Below are positions 16,399-25,309 of a DNA stretch of 64,000 nt, one piece after another. This stretch comes from Nocardiopsis coralli (GTDB taxonomy: Bacteria; Actinomycetota; Actinomycetes; Streptosporangiales; Streptosporangiaceae). The notes beneath the pieces were generated by a model that was not told where the DNA came from, searched no databases, and was given only the letters and a program-made list of their open reading frames with translations. The translations under genes were made by a program, and so were the position numbers. The stretch is from contig NZ_JADBGI010000013.1 of NCBI RefSeq assembly GCF_014892575.1, forward strand, positions 1 to 64,000, in the 5' to 3' direction. The stretch's first letter is position 1. Every line of letters starts with the position of its first letter.

Positions 16399-18552
16399 AT
16401 GACCTCCGACGAGAACCCTCGCGATCCGCAGGGCGCGCCTGGCCCGCAGGGACCGCAGGAGCGGCAACAGCAAGAGCCGCACGATCCGAAGGAGCCGAAG
16501 GAGCCGCAGCAACCGAAGAGCGATCCGGGAGATCCGGAAGATCCGGGAGATGCGGACGCACCGGATGCGCAGAGCGCGCGGGACGCTCAAGCCGCGGAAG
16601 GCGCGCACGGCGGGCACGAAGCGCAGGACGCTGAACACGCCGAGCACGCTGAGGACGCGCACAATGACTCGGCCGAGCAGCCGCCCCAGACCTGGTCCTC
16701 CCCTCCGAACGGGGGCGGGGAGTACCGGGATTCGGGGCGGCTGACTCGGCCGGCTGGGCTCTCTTCGGGGGCGAAGGGGACGGAGACGCCTCAGGGATCG
16801 CAAGGCTCGCCGGGGCCGCAGGGGTCGCCGGGGCCGGAAAATTCCCAGGGCGCGGAAGGGTCCACGGGGTCGGAGCAGCCGCATGGGGGCCAGCAGGCCG
16901 ACGGCGCTCGATGGTCCGAGCAGTCGGGGCAGTCCGGGTCCGATCCAGCCGATCCGACCGGTCACCCTGAGCAGTCGTGGTCGACCGAGCCGGCCTCACA
17001 GGCCGCACAAGACGCGCAGAACGCGCGGTCCGAGCCGTCCGGGCAGCCCGGGAAGCCCGACCAGTCCGGCCCTCCCCGGTTCCCTGTCTCCACCTGGCTC
17101 GTGACGCTCATCGGCTCGACCGTGTACGCGGTGGCGCAGACGCTGATCCTGGCGTTGACGGCGCCGATCGTCACGCTCGGGGGCATGAGCGGGAGCCTGG
17201 GCCTGACGGTGGGGGCGCCGTTGGTGGGCACGGCGCTGGCGGCGTTCATGTTCTGGGCGTTCCGGCACATGCTCGTGTCCGCCCGCTTCCCGCGTCCGAC
17301 CGCGGCGATGGTGCTGTTCACCGCGATCGTGCTGGCGGGCTTCGTCGGCAGCATGGCCGTGCCGATGCTGCTCGGTTTCGGGGAGTCCGCGGACGGGATG
17401 CTCACCGCGGGGGTGCTGGCGACGCCGTTGTCGGCGCTGGTGATGCTGGTGTCCCGTCGGGGGCGGGGTCGGAACGAAGGCCGGGTCCGAGGCCGAGGCC
17501 GAGGCCGAGGCCGGGGCCAGGACCAGGGCCGGGACGGGGATCCGGTTCCGGAAGGGGACTCGGTTCGGGAAACGGACTCGGCGCGAGCCCAGGACCGGAC
17601 CCAGGAACAGGACCGGACCCAGGAACGGGACCGGGACCGGGCACGGGTGCAGGTGCGCTGGGCGGCTGCGGTCGCGGCGGTGGTGATGCTCGTCGCCGGT
17701 GTCCTGGTGTGGAACCGGGGCGAGTCTCAGGTCGAGTCGATGGCCGAGGAGCAGCGGCAGATCAACCTCCAGCACGAGGACGAGGCCGCGGTGTTGGACG
17801 TGGAGGGGTGGGAGCCCTTCCGGTCCGAGATCAACGATGCGATGCACGAGGGCGAGGGTGACGAAGAGGACTGGCTGTCCGTGTTCACCGTCTTCTACCA
17901 GGACGGGGACGGCGGGTACCTGCGTAGCGCCACGTGGGCGGACGAGCGCACCGCCGAGGATCCGGACGCGGTGCTGCGCGCGTGGTGCGACGACGAGGGC
18001 TCGTACTGCGAGGAGTTGCAGGTGGACGGTGAAGGCGCGGACGGCACCGAAGGTGCCGACAGCACGGATGGTCCCGGCGACACGGTGATCGCGCAGTGGC
18101 ACGTCGATGATTCGGAGCCGCTCGTGGGCTCTGAGGAGGACCCCGAAGACGGCTCTGAGAGTTCTGAGGGCTCTGCGGGCTCGGAGGGTTCTGAGGGCTC
18201 CGTGGACGTCGAGGAGCTCGGTGCCCCGCAGTCGGTGCGGTACGAGTACGAGCCCGGCCGGGTGGTGTACCTGGGTCCGTGGACGGACGAGCCGGACCGT
18301 TCGCAGAACGGCGGGTCCGGAGGGCCCGAGGGCGCCCAGGAATCCGACGGCTCCGGAGGGGCCGAAGAATCGGACGGGACTGAAGCGTCCCCCGACAGCG
18401 GCACGACGCTCGGGCACGCGGACTTCGACGCGCAGGAGCTGGCGGAGTTGGTCACGCACGTGCGTCCGGCTGACGACCAGGGCCTCGTCGACCTGGCGTA
18501 CCTCACCGTGGAGTACTTCCGCTCGCCGGAGGATGCCCTCACCGGGGACTGA
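16399..18552 (+). CDS. Large low-complexity membrane protein, unknown function
   Basis: A 717-residue protein. Residues 1-228 are collagen-like and hydrophilic (Gly/Pro/Gln/Asp-rich, repeated GPQG and EGS units). Residues about 230-350 hold four hydrophobic helices (TWLVTLIGSTVYAVAQTLIL, FMFWAFRHMLV, AAMVLFTAIVLAGFVGSMAV, LATPLSALVMLVS). An Arg/Gly and Asp/Arg-rich cytoplasmic stretch follows, then another membrane helix (about 425-445). The C-terminal extracytoplasmic domain contains acidic EGSEGSEGS runs. A GAGAGG site precedes the ATG. It is the only gene between arrays 4 and 5. No known family recognised. Confidence 0.6.
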   Translation: MTSDENPRDPQGAPGPQGPQERQQQEPHDPKEPKEPQQPKSDPGDPEDPGDADAPDAQSARDAQAAEGAHGGHEAQDAEHAEHAEDAHNDSAEQPPQTWSSPPNGGGEYRDSGRLTRPAGLSSGAKGTETPQGSQGSPGPQGSPGPENSQGAEGSTGSEQPHGGQQADGARWSEQSGQSGSDPADPTGHPEQSWSTEPASQAAQDAQNARSEPSGQPGKPDQSGPPRFPVSTWLVTLIGSTVYAVAQTLILALTAPIVTLGGMSGSLGLTVGAPLVGTALAAFMFWAFRHMLVSARFPRPTAAMVLFTAIVLAGFVGSMAVPMLLGFGESADGMLTAGVLATPLSALVMLVSRRGRGRNEGRVRGRGRGRGRGQDQGRDGDPVPEGDSVRETDSARAQDRTQEQDRTQERDRDRARVQVRWAAAVAAVVMLVAGVLVWNRGESQVESMAEEQRQINLQHEDEAAVLDVEGWEPFRSEINDAMHEGEGDEEDWLSVFTVFYQDGDGGYLRSATWADERTAEDPDAVLRAWCDDEGSYCEELQVDGEGADGTEGADSTDGPGDTVIAQWHVDDSEPLVGSEEDPEDGSESSEGSAGSEGSEGSVDVEELGAPQSVRYEYEPGRVVYLGPWTDEPDRSQNGGSGGPEGAQESDGSGGAEESDGTEASPDSGTTLGHADFDAQELAELVTHVRPADDQGLVDLAYLTVEYFRSPEDALTGD

Positions 18553-18706
18553 GTGTTGGGGATTGGGCTATGGCCCGCGGGGCTCGGGGCCGGGGTGGAG
18601 GCTCGGATCTCAGGTCCCGGGGATCGGGACCTCGGGCCTCGGGCCTCGGGACCCGGCCTCGATATCGAGCTCGGGATGAGGGCCAGGCGTGCGCATGCGT
18701 AGGCCT

Positions 18707-18720
18707 GCGTAGGCCTACGC
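18707..18720. repeat. 14-bp perfect palindrome
   Basis: GCGTAGGCCTACGC, with an additional GCGTAGGCCT copy immediately before it. It lies in the 350-bp non-coding gap 18553-18902 between the large membrane protein and leader 5. No further feature is seen in that gap apart from CTCGGG-type low complexity. Possibly a regulator site. Confidence 0.4.
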
Positions 18721-18902
18721 ACACCCGCGCACGCCTCCTCACGCCTCTCGCCTCAGGCGTGCCCCCACGTGTGCGGCCCGGCATCCGTCTCGGGCGTGCG
18801 GCCTCACGGGCTCGGGAGGCCCAGAGGGCCCGGCGGTCCCAGCGGTCCCAGCGGTGCGCCTTCCTGTACGCACCGGGGCCTGACCCACGGGCACGGGTTC
18901 CC

Positions 18903-19040
18903 GGCATACTGGGGCCTGTGACCGCTTACCCCTCTCCTTGCACCTGTCCCTGTACTGGAACTACGACCCACGTGTTATCCGGACATGCACAAGTTGCAGA
19001 TTTCCGGGTTACCCGCGGGTAGACATGCAGGTCAGGAAGA
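18903..19040 (+). promoter_or_regulatory. CRISPR leader 5
   Basis: 138-bp leader copy: GGCATACTGGGGCCTGTGAC, CTGGAACTACGACCCACG, TGTTATCCGGACATGCACAA, GTTGCAGATTTCCGGGTTAC and CAGGTCAGGAAGA. It differs from leaders 2-4 by a slightly longer middle and a TTTCCGGG core variant shared with leaders 6 and 7. Confidence 0.85.
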
Positions 19041-20170
19041 GTGCTCCCCGCGCACGCGGGGATGGTTCCCGTTTGCCTGAGAGCTTATTGGAGATGTTGG
19101 GTGTGCTCCCCGCACGCGCGGGGATGGCCCCGTCGAGAGGACCCAGTCGGCGCTGCGGTAGAGGTGCTCCCCGCGCACGCGGGGGTGGTCCTCCCTAGAG
19201 TTTTAGAGCCACGCCTGGCACATGGTGCTCCCCGCACGCGCGGGGATGGCCCAGATCCGGTCTCCGGAGAGCATGAACCGCTCCGTGTGCTCCCCGCGCA
19301 CGCGGGGATGGCCCGTCCACGACGCGGGCGGCTTCCTCGATGTGCATGTGCTCCCCGCGCACGCGGGGATGGTCCTGTTGTGGCCGTCCCAGTGCTCGTC
19401 CCAGTCGGGTGCTCCCCGCGCATGCGGGGATGGTCCCTGTGGGCTCACGCGCGGCCAGGGCCTCGGCCAGTGCTCCCCGCGCACGCGGGGGTGGTCCCCG
19501 GGTGGTCGGCCTGACCACCGCGCAGAACGCCGTGCTCCCCGCACGCGCGGGGATGGCCCCCCGGTGCGCGCCGACCACGCCACGGTGTCCCGGTGCCCCC
19601 GCACGCGCGGGGATGGCCCCCGGACCGCACCTGAGATCTCGGCCAGCCGGTGGTGCCCCCCGCGCACGCGGGGGTGGTCCCCCGCTGGTCCGCCCGACCC
19701 CCGCGCAGCACGCCGTGCTCCCCGCACGCGCGGGGATGGCCCCCGGACCGCACCGGAGATCTCGGCCAGCCGGTGGTGCCCCCCGCGCACGCGGGGATGG
19801 CCCCGGGCCGCCGGCTCGCGCCAGTACCTCGTGGGCGTGCTCCCCGCGCACGCGGGGATGGCCCCTCGGCCTCGGCGTCAGTGGTGGCCTGCTCGATGTG
19901 CTCCCCGCGCACGCGGGGGTGGCCCCTGGCGGAAACCCACCTCGCCCGGGCTCATGGGGTGCTCCCCGCGCACGCGGGGATGGTCCCGGGAACAGCTTGC
20001 GCGGCATCAGCCGCCGGGTGTGCTCCCCGCGCACGCGGGGGTGATCCCGTGCTGCTGGGCGCCGACATTGTCGCCCGGCTGTGCTCCCCGCACGCGCGGG
20101 GATGGCCCCGCGTCCCACTCATCACGGGTGAAGACCAAGGGGTACTCCCCGAGCACGCGGGGATACTCCC
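19041..20170 (+). CRISPR. CRISPR array 5 (19 repeats)
   Basis: The largest array. Repeats start at 19041, 19103, 19164, 19225, 19287, 19348, 19409, 19470, 19532, 19593, 19653, 19715, 19776, 19837, 19898, 19959, 20020, 20081 and 20142. Loop subtypes GCGCACGC and GCACGCGC are mixed. The repeat at 19593 is 28 bp. Spacers 19621-19652 and 19744-19775 differ at one base, and spacers 19499-19531 and 19682-19714 at six. The last repeat (GTACTCCCCGAGCAC, ending GATACTCCC) is degenerate. Confidence 0.97.
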
Positions 20171-20323
20171 GAGCACCCCTGGTGCCGTGTCAAGCAACGC
20201 TTGACCTGCCCTCACCTGCATTTCTGAGACGATCGTCGAAGGAGTCCGGTGCGCTCGCCCAGCCCCGTCACCGGACCGGACGGCGAAGACATCGAGACGG
20301 TCGACGAAGCTGCAGGAGCAGCC

Positions 20324-20971
20324 ATGGCGAAGCTGATCTACGCGTCGAACATGTCGCTCGACGGCTACACCGAGACCGCAGACGGCGCCTTCGACTGGGC
20401 TCCGCCGGATGACGAAGTCTTCGCCTCCATCACCGAGATCATGCGGTCCGCGGGCACGTATCTCTACGGGCGGCGCATGTACGAGACGCTGGCCGTGTGG
20501 GAGACCGATCCGACCCTGGCCGCGCTCTCCGACCTCACGGCCGACTACGCGAGCGCTTGGCAGGCGGCGGACAAGATCGTCTACTCCACGACCCTGGCCG
20601 CAGCGGACACATCCGCAACGTCGGCCACACCGGCCGCTCCGGCTACGCCGGCCGCGCCCGCCACTCCGGCCGCTCCGGCTACGCCGGTCGCACCGTCCAC
20701 CGCGAACACTCGGCTCGAACGCCGCTTCGACCCCGACGCGGTGCGCGACCTGAAGGCCGCCGCCGGCAGGGACCTCTTGATCGGTGGCCCGAACCTGGCC
20801 GCACAGGCTCTCGCCACCGGACTGGTCGACGAGCTGGCCCTGTTCGTCTGGCCGGTCCTCCTCGGCGGACGCAACCGCGCACTGCCGACGGACACTCGCG
20901 CCGACCTCGAACTCATCGAGGAACGCCGGTTCAGCAGCGGAGTCATGCACCTGCGATACCGCGTGCAGTAA
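20324..20971 (+). CDS. Dihydrofolate reductase-family (RibD C-terminal-like) protein
   Basis: A 215-residue oxidoreductase-like protein of the DHFR/RibD_C superfamily, which uses NADPH. It starts MAKLIYASNMSLDGYTETAD, the typical N-terminus. YLYGRRMYETLAVWE and LLIGGPNLAAQALATGLVDE give the cofactor-binding pattern, and VWPVLLGGRNRALP is near the end. Substrate unknown; members of this group are usually stand-alone proteins of about 180-190 residues. An in-frame Ala/Pro/Thr repeat (about residues 100-126, PATPAAPATP type) is inserted between the halves. An AGGAG site precedes the ATG. Confidence 0.85.
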   Translation: MAKLIYASNMSLDGYTETADGAFDWAPPDDEVFASITEIMRSAGTYLYGRRMYETLAVWETDPTLAALSDLTADYASAWQAADKIVYSTTLAAADTSATSATPAAPATPAAPATPAAPATPVAPSTANTRLERRFDPDAVRDLKAAAGRDLLIGGPNLAAQALATGLVDELALFVWPVLLGGRNRALPTDTRADLELIEERRFSSGVMHLRYRVQ

Positions 20972-21216
20972 TTCAGTAATTCAACAGCTCAGTAGCGCAG
21001 TAGTTCTGTAGGCCAGTAGCGACGCAGAAGGTACGGCAGGCGTGGCAGGTGCGGGGCACAGAGCGCACAAGGCGCAGGCACGGAGCGCGGAAGGCGCAGG
21101 AGCCTCAGGGGGACGCGGGGGCGCCGGAGACGCGGCAGATGTGGGAACCGCCGGAGGCGCACGAGGCACTGGACCCGCCCCTATCGTCCATGCCGGAACG
21201 CTACTGTTGCCCGAAC

Positions 21217-21798
21217 ATGAGCGACCTCCTCGGGATCAACCATCTGACTCTGACCACGATCGACCTCGACCGGCTCGTGGCGTACTACACGGGGTTGCTC
21301 GGAGCGGAGCTCGCCTTCGAGCGCGCAGCGACCTCTTCCGAACCTCGCTTTGCGGTCGTCGACGTCGGCGGGAACGACCACCTGATGATCGTCGAGACCG
21401 GCATGTCCGCCCCTTCGGCCCCTTCCGCTCCTTCCGCCCCTCCCGCCGACTCTGACCTCGATCCCCCGAGCTCTCGACCCCCCGGTCCTCCCGAGCCCGC
21501 AGCCGCTCAAGCCACTGGTCCTCTCAGAACTCCCGATCCTCACAGCCCTCTAGGCCCGCACGGTCCTCACGGCCCTCCCGACCCTCTTGCTCCTCTTGAT
21601 CCCGTGGGCAGGGCGGGATGGGGGCTCCGAGTGGCGACGTATGCGGAGCTGTGCGAGGTCCGGGAAAGGATCCTGGACGCCGGGCTGCCGGCCGGGCCGA
21701 TCGAGACCCTGCCGACGCAGTGGACGATGACGGTCCGCGACCCCGACGGGCGCCCCGTGGACGTGCGGGCGCACCGGGATCGCGGAGCGACGGCGTAG
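21217..21798 (+). CDS. VOC-family (glyoxalase/fosfomycin-resistance-like) protein
   Basis: A 193-residue protein of the vicinal oxygen chelate superfamily. The first beta-alpha-beta module is INHLTLTTIDLDRLVAYYTG followed by FAVVDVGGNDHLMIVE. The second is WGLRVATYAELCEVRERI and TMTVRDPDGRPVDVR. The two modules are separated by about 65 residues of Ser/Ala/Pro-rich sequence that a normal VOC protein lacks. The His of NHLTL and a later acidic residue are candidate metal ligands. Related proteins include FosX-type enzymes, but substrate cannot be assigned. An ATG at 21190 would add nine residues. Confidence 0.75.
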   Translation: MSDLLGINHLTLTTIDLDRLVAYYTGLLGAELAFERAATSSEPRFAVVDVGGNDHLMIVETGMSAPSAPSAPSAPPADSDLDPPSSRPPGPPEPAAAQATGPLRTPDPHSPLGPHGPHGPPDPLAPLDPVGRAGWGLRVATYAELCEVRERILDAGLPAGPIETLPTQWTMTVRDPDGRPVDVRAHRDRGATA

Positions 21799-21967
21799 CC
21801 GTCCCCGGCTCCCCCGGCGGGCCGGGCGGGCGGAGCGGGCGGTCCAGCGGCCGGCACACGACGCCCGGAGGCAGAGCGGCAAGGCGGCAACGCCGCTTCC
21901 CAGCTCGCCGGATCCCTGTCCGCCTGGCCCGAACCCGTTGGCGTTAGCCGTTAGGCCTTCGGCGTTC

Positions 21968-22080
21968 GGCATACTGGGCCACGTGGCCACACCCTCTGGC
22001 CCCCGATCCACCCGTTACCCGCACCAGCACAACTTGCAGACCTCCGGGTTACCCGCGGGCAGCCATGCAGGTCAGGAAGG
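21968..22080 (+). promoter_or_regulatory. CRISPR leader 6
   Basis: Shorter, more divergent leader (113 bp): GGCATACTGGGCCACGTGGC, CGTTACCCGCACCAGCACAA, CTTGCAGACCTCCGGGTTAC and CAGGTCAGGAAGG. It lacks the TTGGAACTTCGA block but keeps the repeat-proximal half. Confidence 0.8.
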
Positions 22081-22718
22081 GTGCTCCCCGCTCACGCGGG
22101 GATGGTCCGTAGTGGAGGTGGATCGTCTTGAAGCTCTCCGGGTACTCCCCGCGCACGCGGGGATGGCCCCCACACCGCCCCCCACACCGAGTAGAGCGCC
22201 TCGTGCTCCCCGCGCACGCGGGGGTGGTCCCGCGCTCTGCAGCAGCGCGTTGGCCGAGTAGTCGTGCTCCCCGCGCGTGCGGGGATGGCCTCTCAAGAGC
22301 GAACCTGATGTAGGGCTCCTCCGGTGCTCCCCGCGCACGCGGGGGTGGCCCCATCTGCTGGGTGGTGGCCTTGATGATGAGCTCGTGCCTCCCCGCGCAC
22401 GCGGGGGTGGCCCTTCCCGGCCCTTCGTCATGTCGGGGCACGGTAGGTGCTCCCCGCGCACGCGGGGGTGACCCCGCGACCGGGAGACCGGAGGCGGTAC
22501 TCACCCCGTGCTCCCCGCGCACGCGAGGGTGGTCCCTCGATCTCGTCGAGCTCGTCGACCAAGCGCTTGGTACTCCCACCGCACGCGGGGATGGCCCCCA
22601 GGCCTGCGAGCGCAGGGCCTCGTAGAGCGGCTCCTCCCCGCGGAAGCGGGGTTGGCCCCCACAAGAAATACCTGACCGAGGCCGCCCGGTACTGCTCCCT
22701 GCGCGTGCGGGGATGGAC
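22081..22718 (+). CRISPR. CRISPR array 6 (11 repeats, last three decaying)
   Basis: Repeats start at 22081, 22142, 22203, 22264, 22324, 22385, 22447, 22508, 22570, about 22631 and about 22691. The last three carry many changes (TACTCCCACC, CTCCTCCCCGCGG, ACTGCTCCCTGCGC), which marks the old, leader-distal end. The repeat at 22385 has one inserted C. The array ends 67 bp before the phosphotransferase start. Confidence 0.95.
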
Positions 22719-22785
22719 CGCGCCCCTTCTACCCCCGCCGCAATCCGGCGCCCGTGGTGGCGTTCAGCTCCCTACACTGCTGGGG

Positions 22786-23580
22786 GTGGAGGAACAGGAG
22801 ATCATCGGGCTCGGTTCCATGGGACGGCTGTGGATCGTGGGCGAAACCGTGCGGCGCGAACGCGGGCCCCACAGCGACACCATCGCTGCCCTGCTGAAGC
22901 ACCTCGAGAAGCGCGAATACCCCTACTCTCCGCACTACCTCGGCGTCGACGAGCACGGACGCGACATCCTGAGCCGGGTTCCTGGCGCACCCGTGCCGAC
23001 CTTGCGCGGCGACAAGCAACTCATCGACGTCGGCCAGGCCGTGGCAGGCTTTGCCGACGCCGTGCGCGATTTCCGCGCCCCGTCCAACGCGACCTGGCGT
23101 AACCCAGAGGGTTGGCCCCTGCACGGCGACACCGTGATCCACAACGACATCGCGCCGTGGAACATGTTGGAGAACGAGGTCGCAGGCGCTCCGCGCCTGT
23201 CCGGGCTGGTCGACTTCGACTCTGCGCGACCCGGCCGCGCCATCGAAGACGTCGCCTACGCCGCCTGGCACATGGTCCCGCTCCATGACGAGCCCATGGG
23301 AGACGGCGCCCCTCCCCCGCCCCTGACGGAGCGTCCCCGACGGCTTCGCCTCTTCGCCGACGCCTGCGAGCTGACCGCCCGGCAACGAGCACGCCTCGTC
23401 GACGAGGTGGCCCGCGTCCAGGTCACCCAAGCCGCGCGGGTCGCCGCCGGCGCCCTGGGAGACGAGGCAGAGACCTCACACCACTGGAACAACGGACGCT
23501 TCGCAGCCAACACCGCGCGCTCACTGCTGTGGCTCGACCGCCATCGCAACGACCTGGAACAGGCCCTACGGGCGCTCTGA
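22786..23580 (+). CDS. Aminoglycoside phosphotransferase-family kinase
   Basis: A 264-residue protein of the APH/choline kinase fold. The N-lobe begins GLGSMGRLWIVGETVRRERG. The Brenner motif is VIHNDIAPWNML (HNDxxxxN, catalytic Asp), and the Mg-binding motif GLVDFDSARPG follows. In this group the usual HGD is replaced by HND. The GTG start is placed where family similarity begins; the frame is open further left but there it reads CRISPR sequence. Substrate unknown; many homologues phosphorylate small molecules or antibiotics. Confidence 0.85.
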   Translation: MEEQEIIGLGSMGRLWIVGETVRRERGPHSDTIAALLKHLEKREYPYSPHYLGVDEHGRDILSRVPGAPVPTLRGDKQLIDVGQAVAGFADAVRDFRAPSNATWRNPEGWPLHGDTVIHNDIAPWNMLENEVAGAPRLSGLVDFDSARPGRAIEDVAYAAWHMVPLHDEPMGDGAPPPPLTERPRRLRLFADACELTARQRARLVDEVARVQVTQAARVAAGALGDEAETSHHWNNGRFAANTARSLLWLDRHRNDLEQALRAL

Positions 23581-23593
23581 TCCGACGTGTCAG

Positions 23594-23974
23594 CTACTCA
23601 TACCCGGGTACCGGTGCACCGGACGCCGGACGGGCGGCGCGTTTGGAAGCGAGACAGTAAGCCACGGACGAGAACACCATGCAGGCGAGCGCCGGCAGGA
23701 AATACGGGCCGATGGAGAGGATGCTGATCCCGACCATCGCCAGGATCGCGACGCTTGCGAGTCCGGTGCCGATGTGGCGGTAGCGCTCGGGCACGAGAAG
23801 TGGAAGCAGGGTTAAGGCCGTGACGGCCCCGCCCCAGGTGAACCCCTGCGGCACGGCAAGAACGAAGCCGAGGATCAGGGCACCCGCGCCCGCCAGTACC
23901 GCAGCGCTGATCAGCGCTGTCTTCCCTGCCCTGGCCCACGTGGCGTGAGCGCTCCGTGGAGGGTGATCAGACAC
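23594..23974 (-). CDS. Small membrane protein, four helices
   Basis: A 126-residue protein from a GTG start. Four hydrophobic segments (ALISAAVLAGAGALILGFVL, GGAVTALTLLPLLV, GLASVAILAMVGISILSIG, FLPALACMVFSSVAYCLAS) account for most of the chain. Convergent with the phosphotransferase, 13 bp apart. Function unknown. Confidence 0.7.
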   Translation of the reverse strand: MSDHPPRSAHATWARAGKTALISAAVLAGAGALILGFVLAVPQGFTWGGAVTALTLLPLLVPERYRHIGTGLASVAILAMVGISILSIGPYFLPALACMVFSSVAYCLASKRAARPASGAPVPGYE

Positions 23975-24246
23975 TTCGAGGCCAACCCCAATCGCTCGTC
24001 CGGCCCAGGTTGCACTGGGAGCCCCGAGCTACGCCGGTGATCCCGATTGCACCGGTGGCCCCGCAAGGGGAACGTAGTTTTCGGTCTAGCACTAAGCCGA
24101 TCGCCCTACGGCTCGGTCCATGCTTCGGGCTATAGACCGAGCTATGGCCGAAACTGTGACGCGACCCGTCACTCCATCACTCGTTGGCTCGAGCTAAACG
24201 CCGGATGCGGGTGAGGGGGCTGGGCGGCCCAGCCCTCTCACCGATC

Positions 24247-24528
24247 CTAGGAGGCGACTCTGGGGTTGCGGACCACCGAGGCGATAGTGACGACGGCGCC
24301 CGCGATGGCGACCGCGCTCCCGGCGGTGACCCACGCCTGCGCGTCCGAGTAGAGGGCGAAGGTGGCGAGCGCGAGTCCACCGGTGATGGCCAGGAGACCG
24401 CACCGCATGACGATCGCCGCCTTCGTCCGACCTCTGGACCTGATCAGGAACACGAGCACTCCGAGGACGACGAGTGTGGCCACGGCCAGGAACGCGCTTG
24501 CGGCCAAGAGGATCGTAGAGCTGTTCAT
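24247..24528 (-). CDS. Small membrane protein, three helices
   Basis: A 93-residue hydrophobic protein beginning MNSSTILLAASAFLAVATLV. Three membrane helices are predicted by eye (about 4-26, 40-60, 65-84). A GAGAAGG ribosome site lies just before the ATG; upstream codons encode an ESESES repeat and are probably not translated. No family recognised. The 270 bp between this gene and 23974 show short inverted repeats but no gene. Confidence 0.65.
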   Translation of the reverse strand: MNSSTILLAASAFLAVATLVVLGVLVFLIRSRGRTKAAIVMRCGLLAITGGLALATFALYSDAQAWVTAGSAVAIAGAVVTIASVVRNPRVAS

Positions 24529-24630
24529 TGCCTTCTCAGACTCGGATTCGGATTCGGATTCAGGCATTCGAAATGAACGTACGTGCATCCACGATGGACC
24601 CCAGCGCACTGTTCCGCAGGAACGGCCCCC

Positions 24631-24743
24631 GGCATACTGGGCCCGTGACCGCTTCCCCTGGCGCTCCGCCCCACCTGTTATCCGCACCTGCACAACTTGC
24701 AGAATTCCGGGTTACTCGATGGTAGGAGTCCAGGTCAGCAAGG
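24631..24743 (+). promoter_or_regulatory. CRISPR leader 7
   Basis: 113-bp leader copy: GGCATACTGGGCCCGTGACC, CTGTTATCCGCACCTGCACA, ACTTGCAGAATTCCGGGTTA and CAGGTCAGCAAGG. CTGTTCC lies 17 bp upstream of CATACT. Shares the short form with leader 6. Confidence 0.85.
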
Positions 24744-24907
24744 GTGCTCCCCGCACGCGCGGGGGTGGTCCCCACGATCACTAGTAGTGCCTCGGTGTGT
24801 GGAGGTGCTCCCCGCACGCGCGGGGGTGGTCCCCGCTGGCCGAGGTCCTCAACGCCTGGGCCGGCGCCCTGCCCGCCAGTGCTCCCCGCGCACGCGGGGA
24901 TGGCGCG
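24744..24907 (+). CRISPR. CRISPR array 7 (3 repeats)
   Basis: Repeats at 24744, 24805 and 24879. The first two have the GCACGCGC loop and GGGGGTGG form; the third GCGCACGC and GGGGATGG. The second spacer (24834-24878) is 45 bp, well above the usual 32. It is the smallest leadered array. Confidence 0.93.
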
Positions 24908-24930
24908 CACCGCGACGGACGGAAGCTCCC

Positions 24931-25107
24931 ATGTCTTCGATTGACGACCCAGGCACCCCCGACATGATCGTCCAGGAGGCGATGGCGGAGCTGGCCAACG
25001 AACTGGTCGGCGCCTACACGCGGGATGCCGAAGCTGCGAACTCTCCGGAAGAGGGGTGCACCCGACACTCCTCTAACAGTAGAGACAGCCAGCAGGAAGA
25101 GGACTAA
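24931..25107 (+). CDS. Small acidic protein after array 7
   Basis: A 58-residue protein with a GGAAG site 5 bp before the ATG, starting 23 bp after the last repeat. MIVQEAMAELANELVGAYTR is likely helical; the C-terminus is Ser/Gln/Glu-rich. No family recognised. A small gene also sits directly behind array 8 (31162). Confidence 0.5.
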   Translation: MSSIDDPGTPDMIVQEAMAELANELVGAYTRDAEAANSPEEGCTRHSSNSRDSQQEED

Positions 25108-25309
25108 TAAAACTTTCCTTCTTCGGCTTCGATTTGAAAAAAACTTTTGAGAGGATGCATCCACATGACCAGCGGAAATGATGAAGCATCAAGAGCCCTC
25201 GGCGAGTCGGTCAGTTGACCTTGACCGAACCCGGACACCCCCTATCTCCTGATGGAATCTTGACTTAACCTGAGGGAGTAATCCCCCACAAAATCCCCCG
25301 AGGTTCGTC
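25108..25309. other. AT-richer gap with a 17-codon open frame
   Basis: Composition drops sharply here (AAAACTTTCC, TTGAAAAAAACTTTTGAG). A 17-residue open frame at 25165-25218 (MTSGNDEASRALGESVS) may be a remnant of a longer gene. The likely promoter of the downstream secreted protein gene is TTGACT/TAACCT around 25260. Confidence 0.4.
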
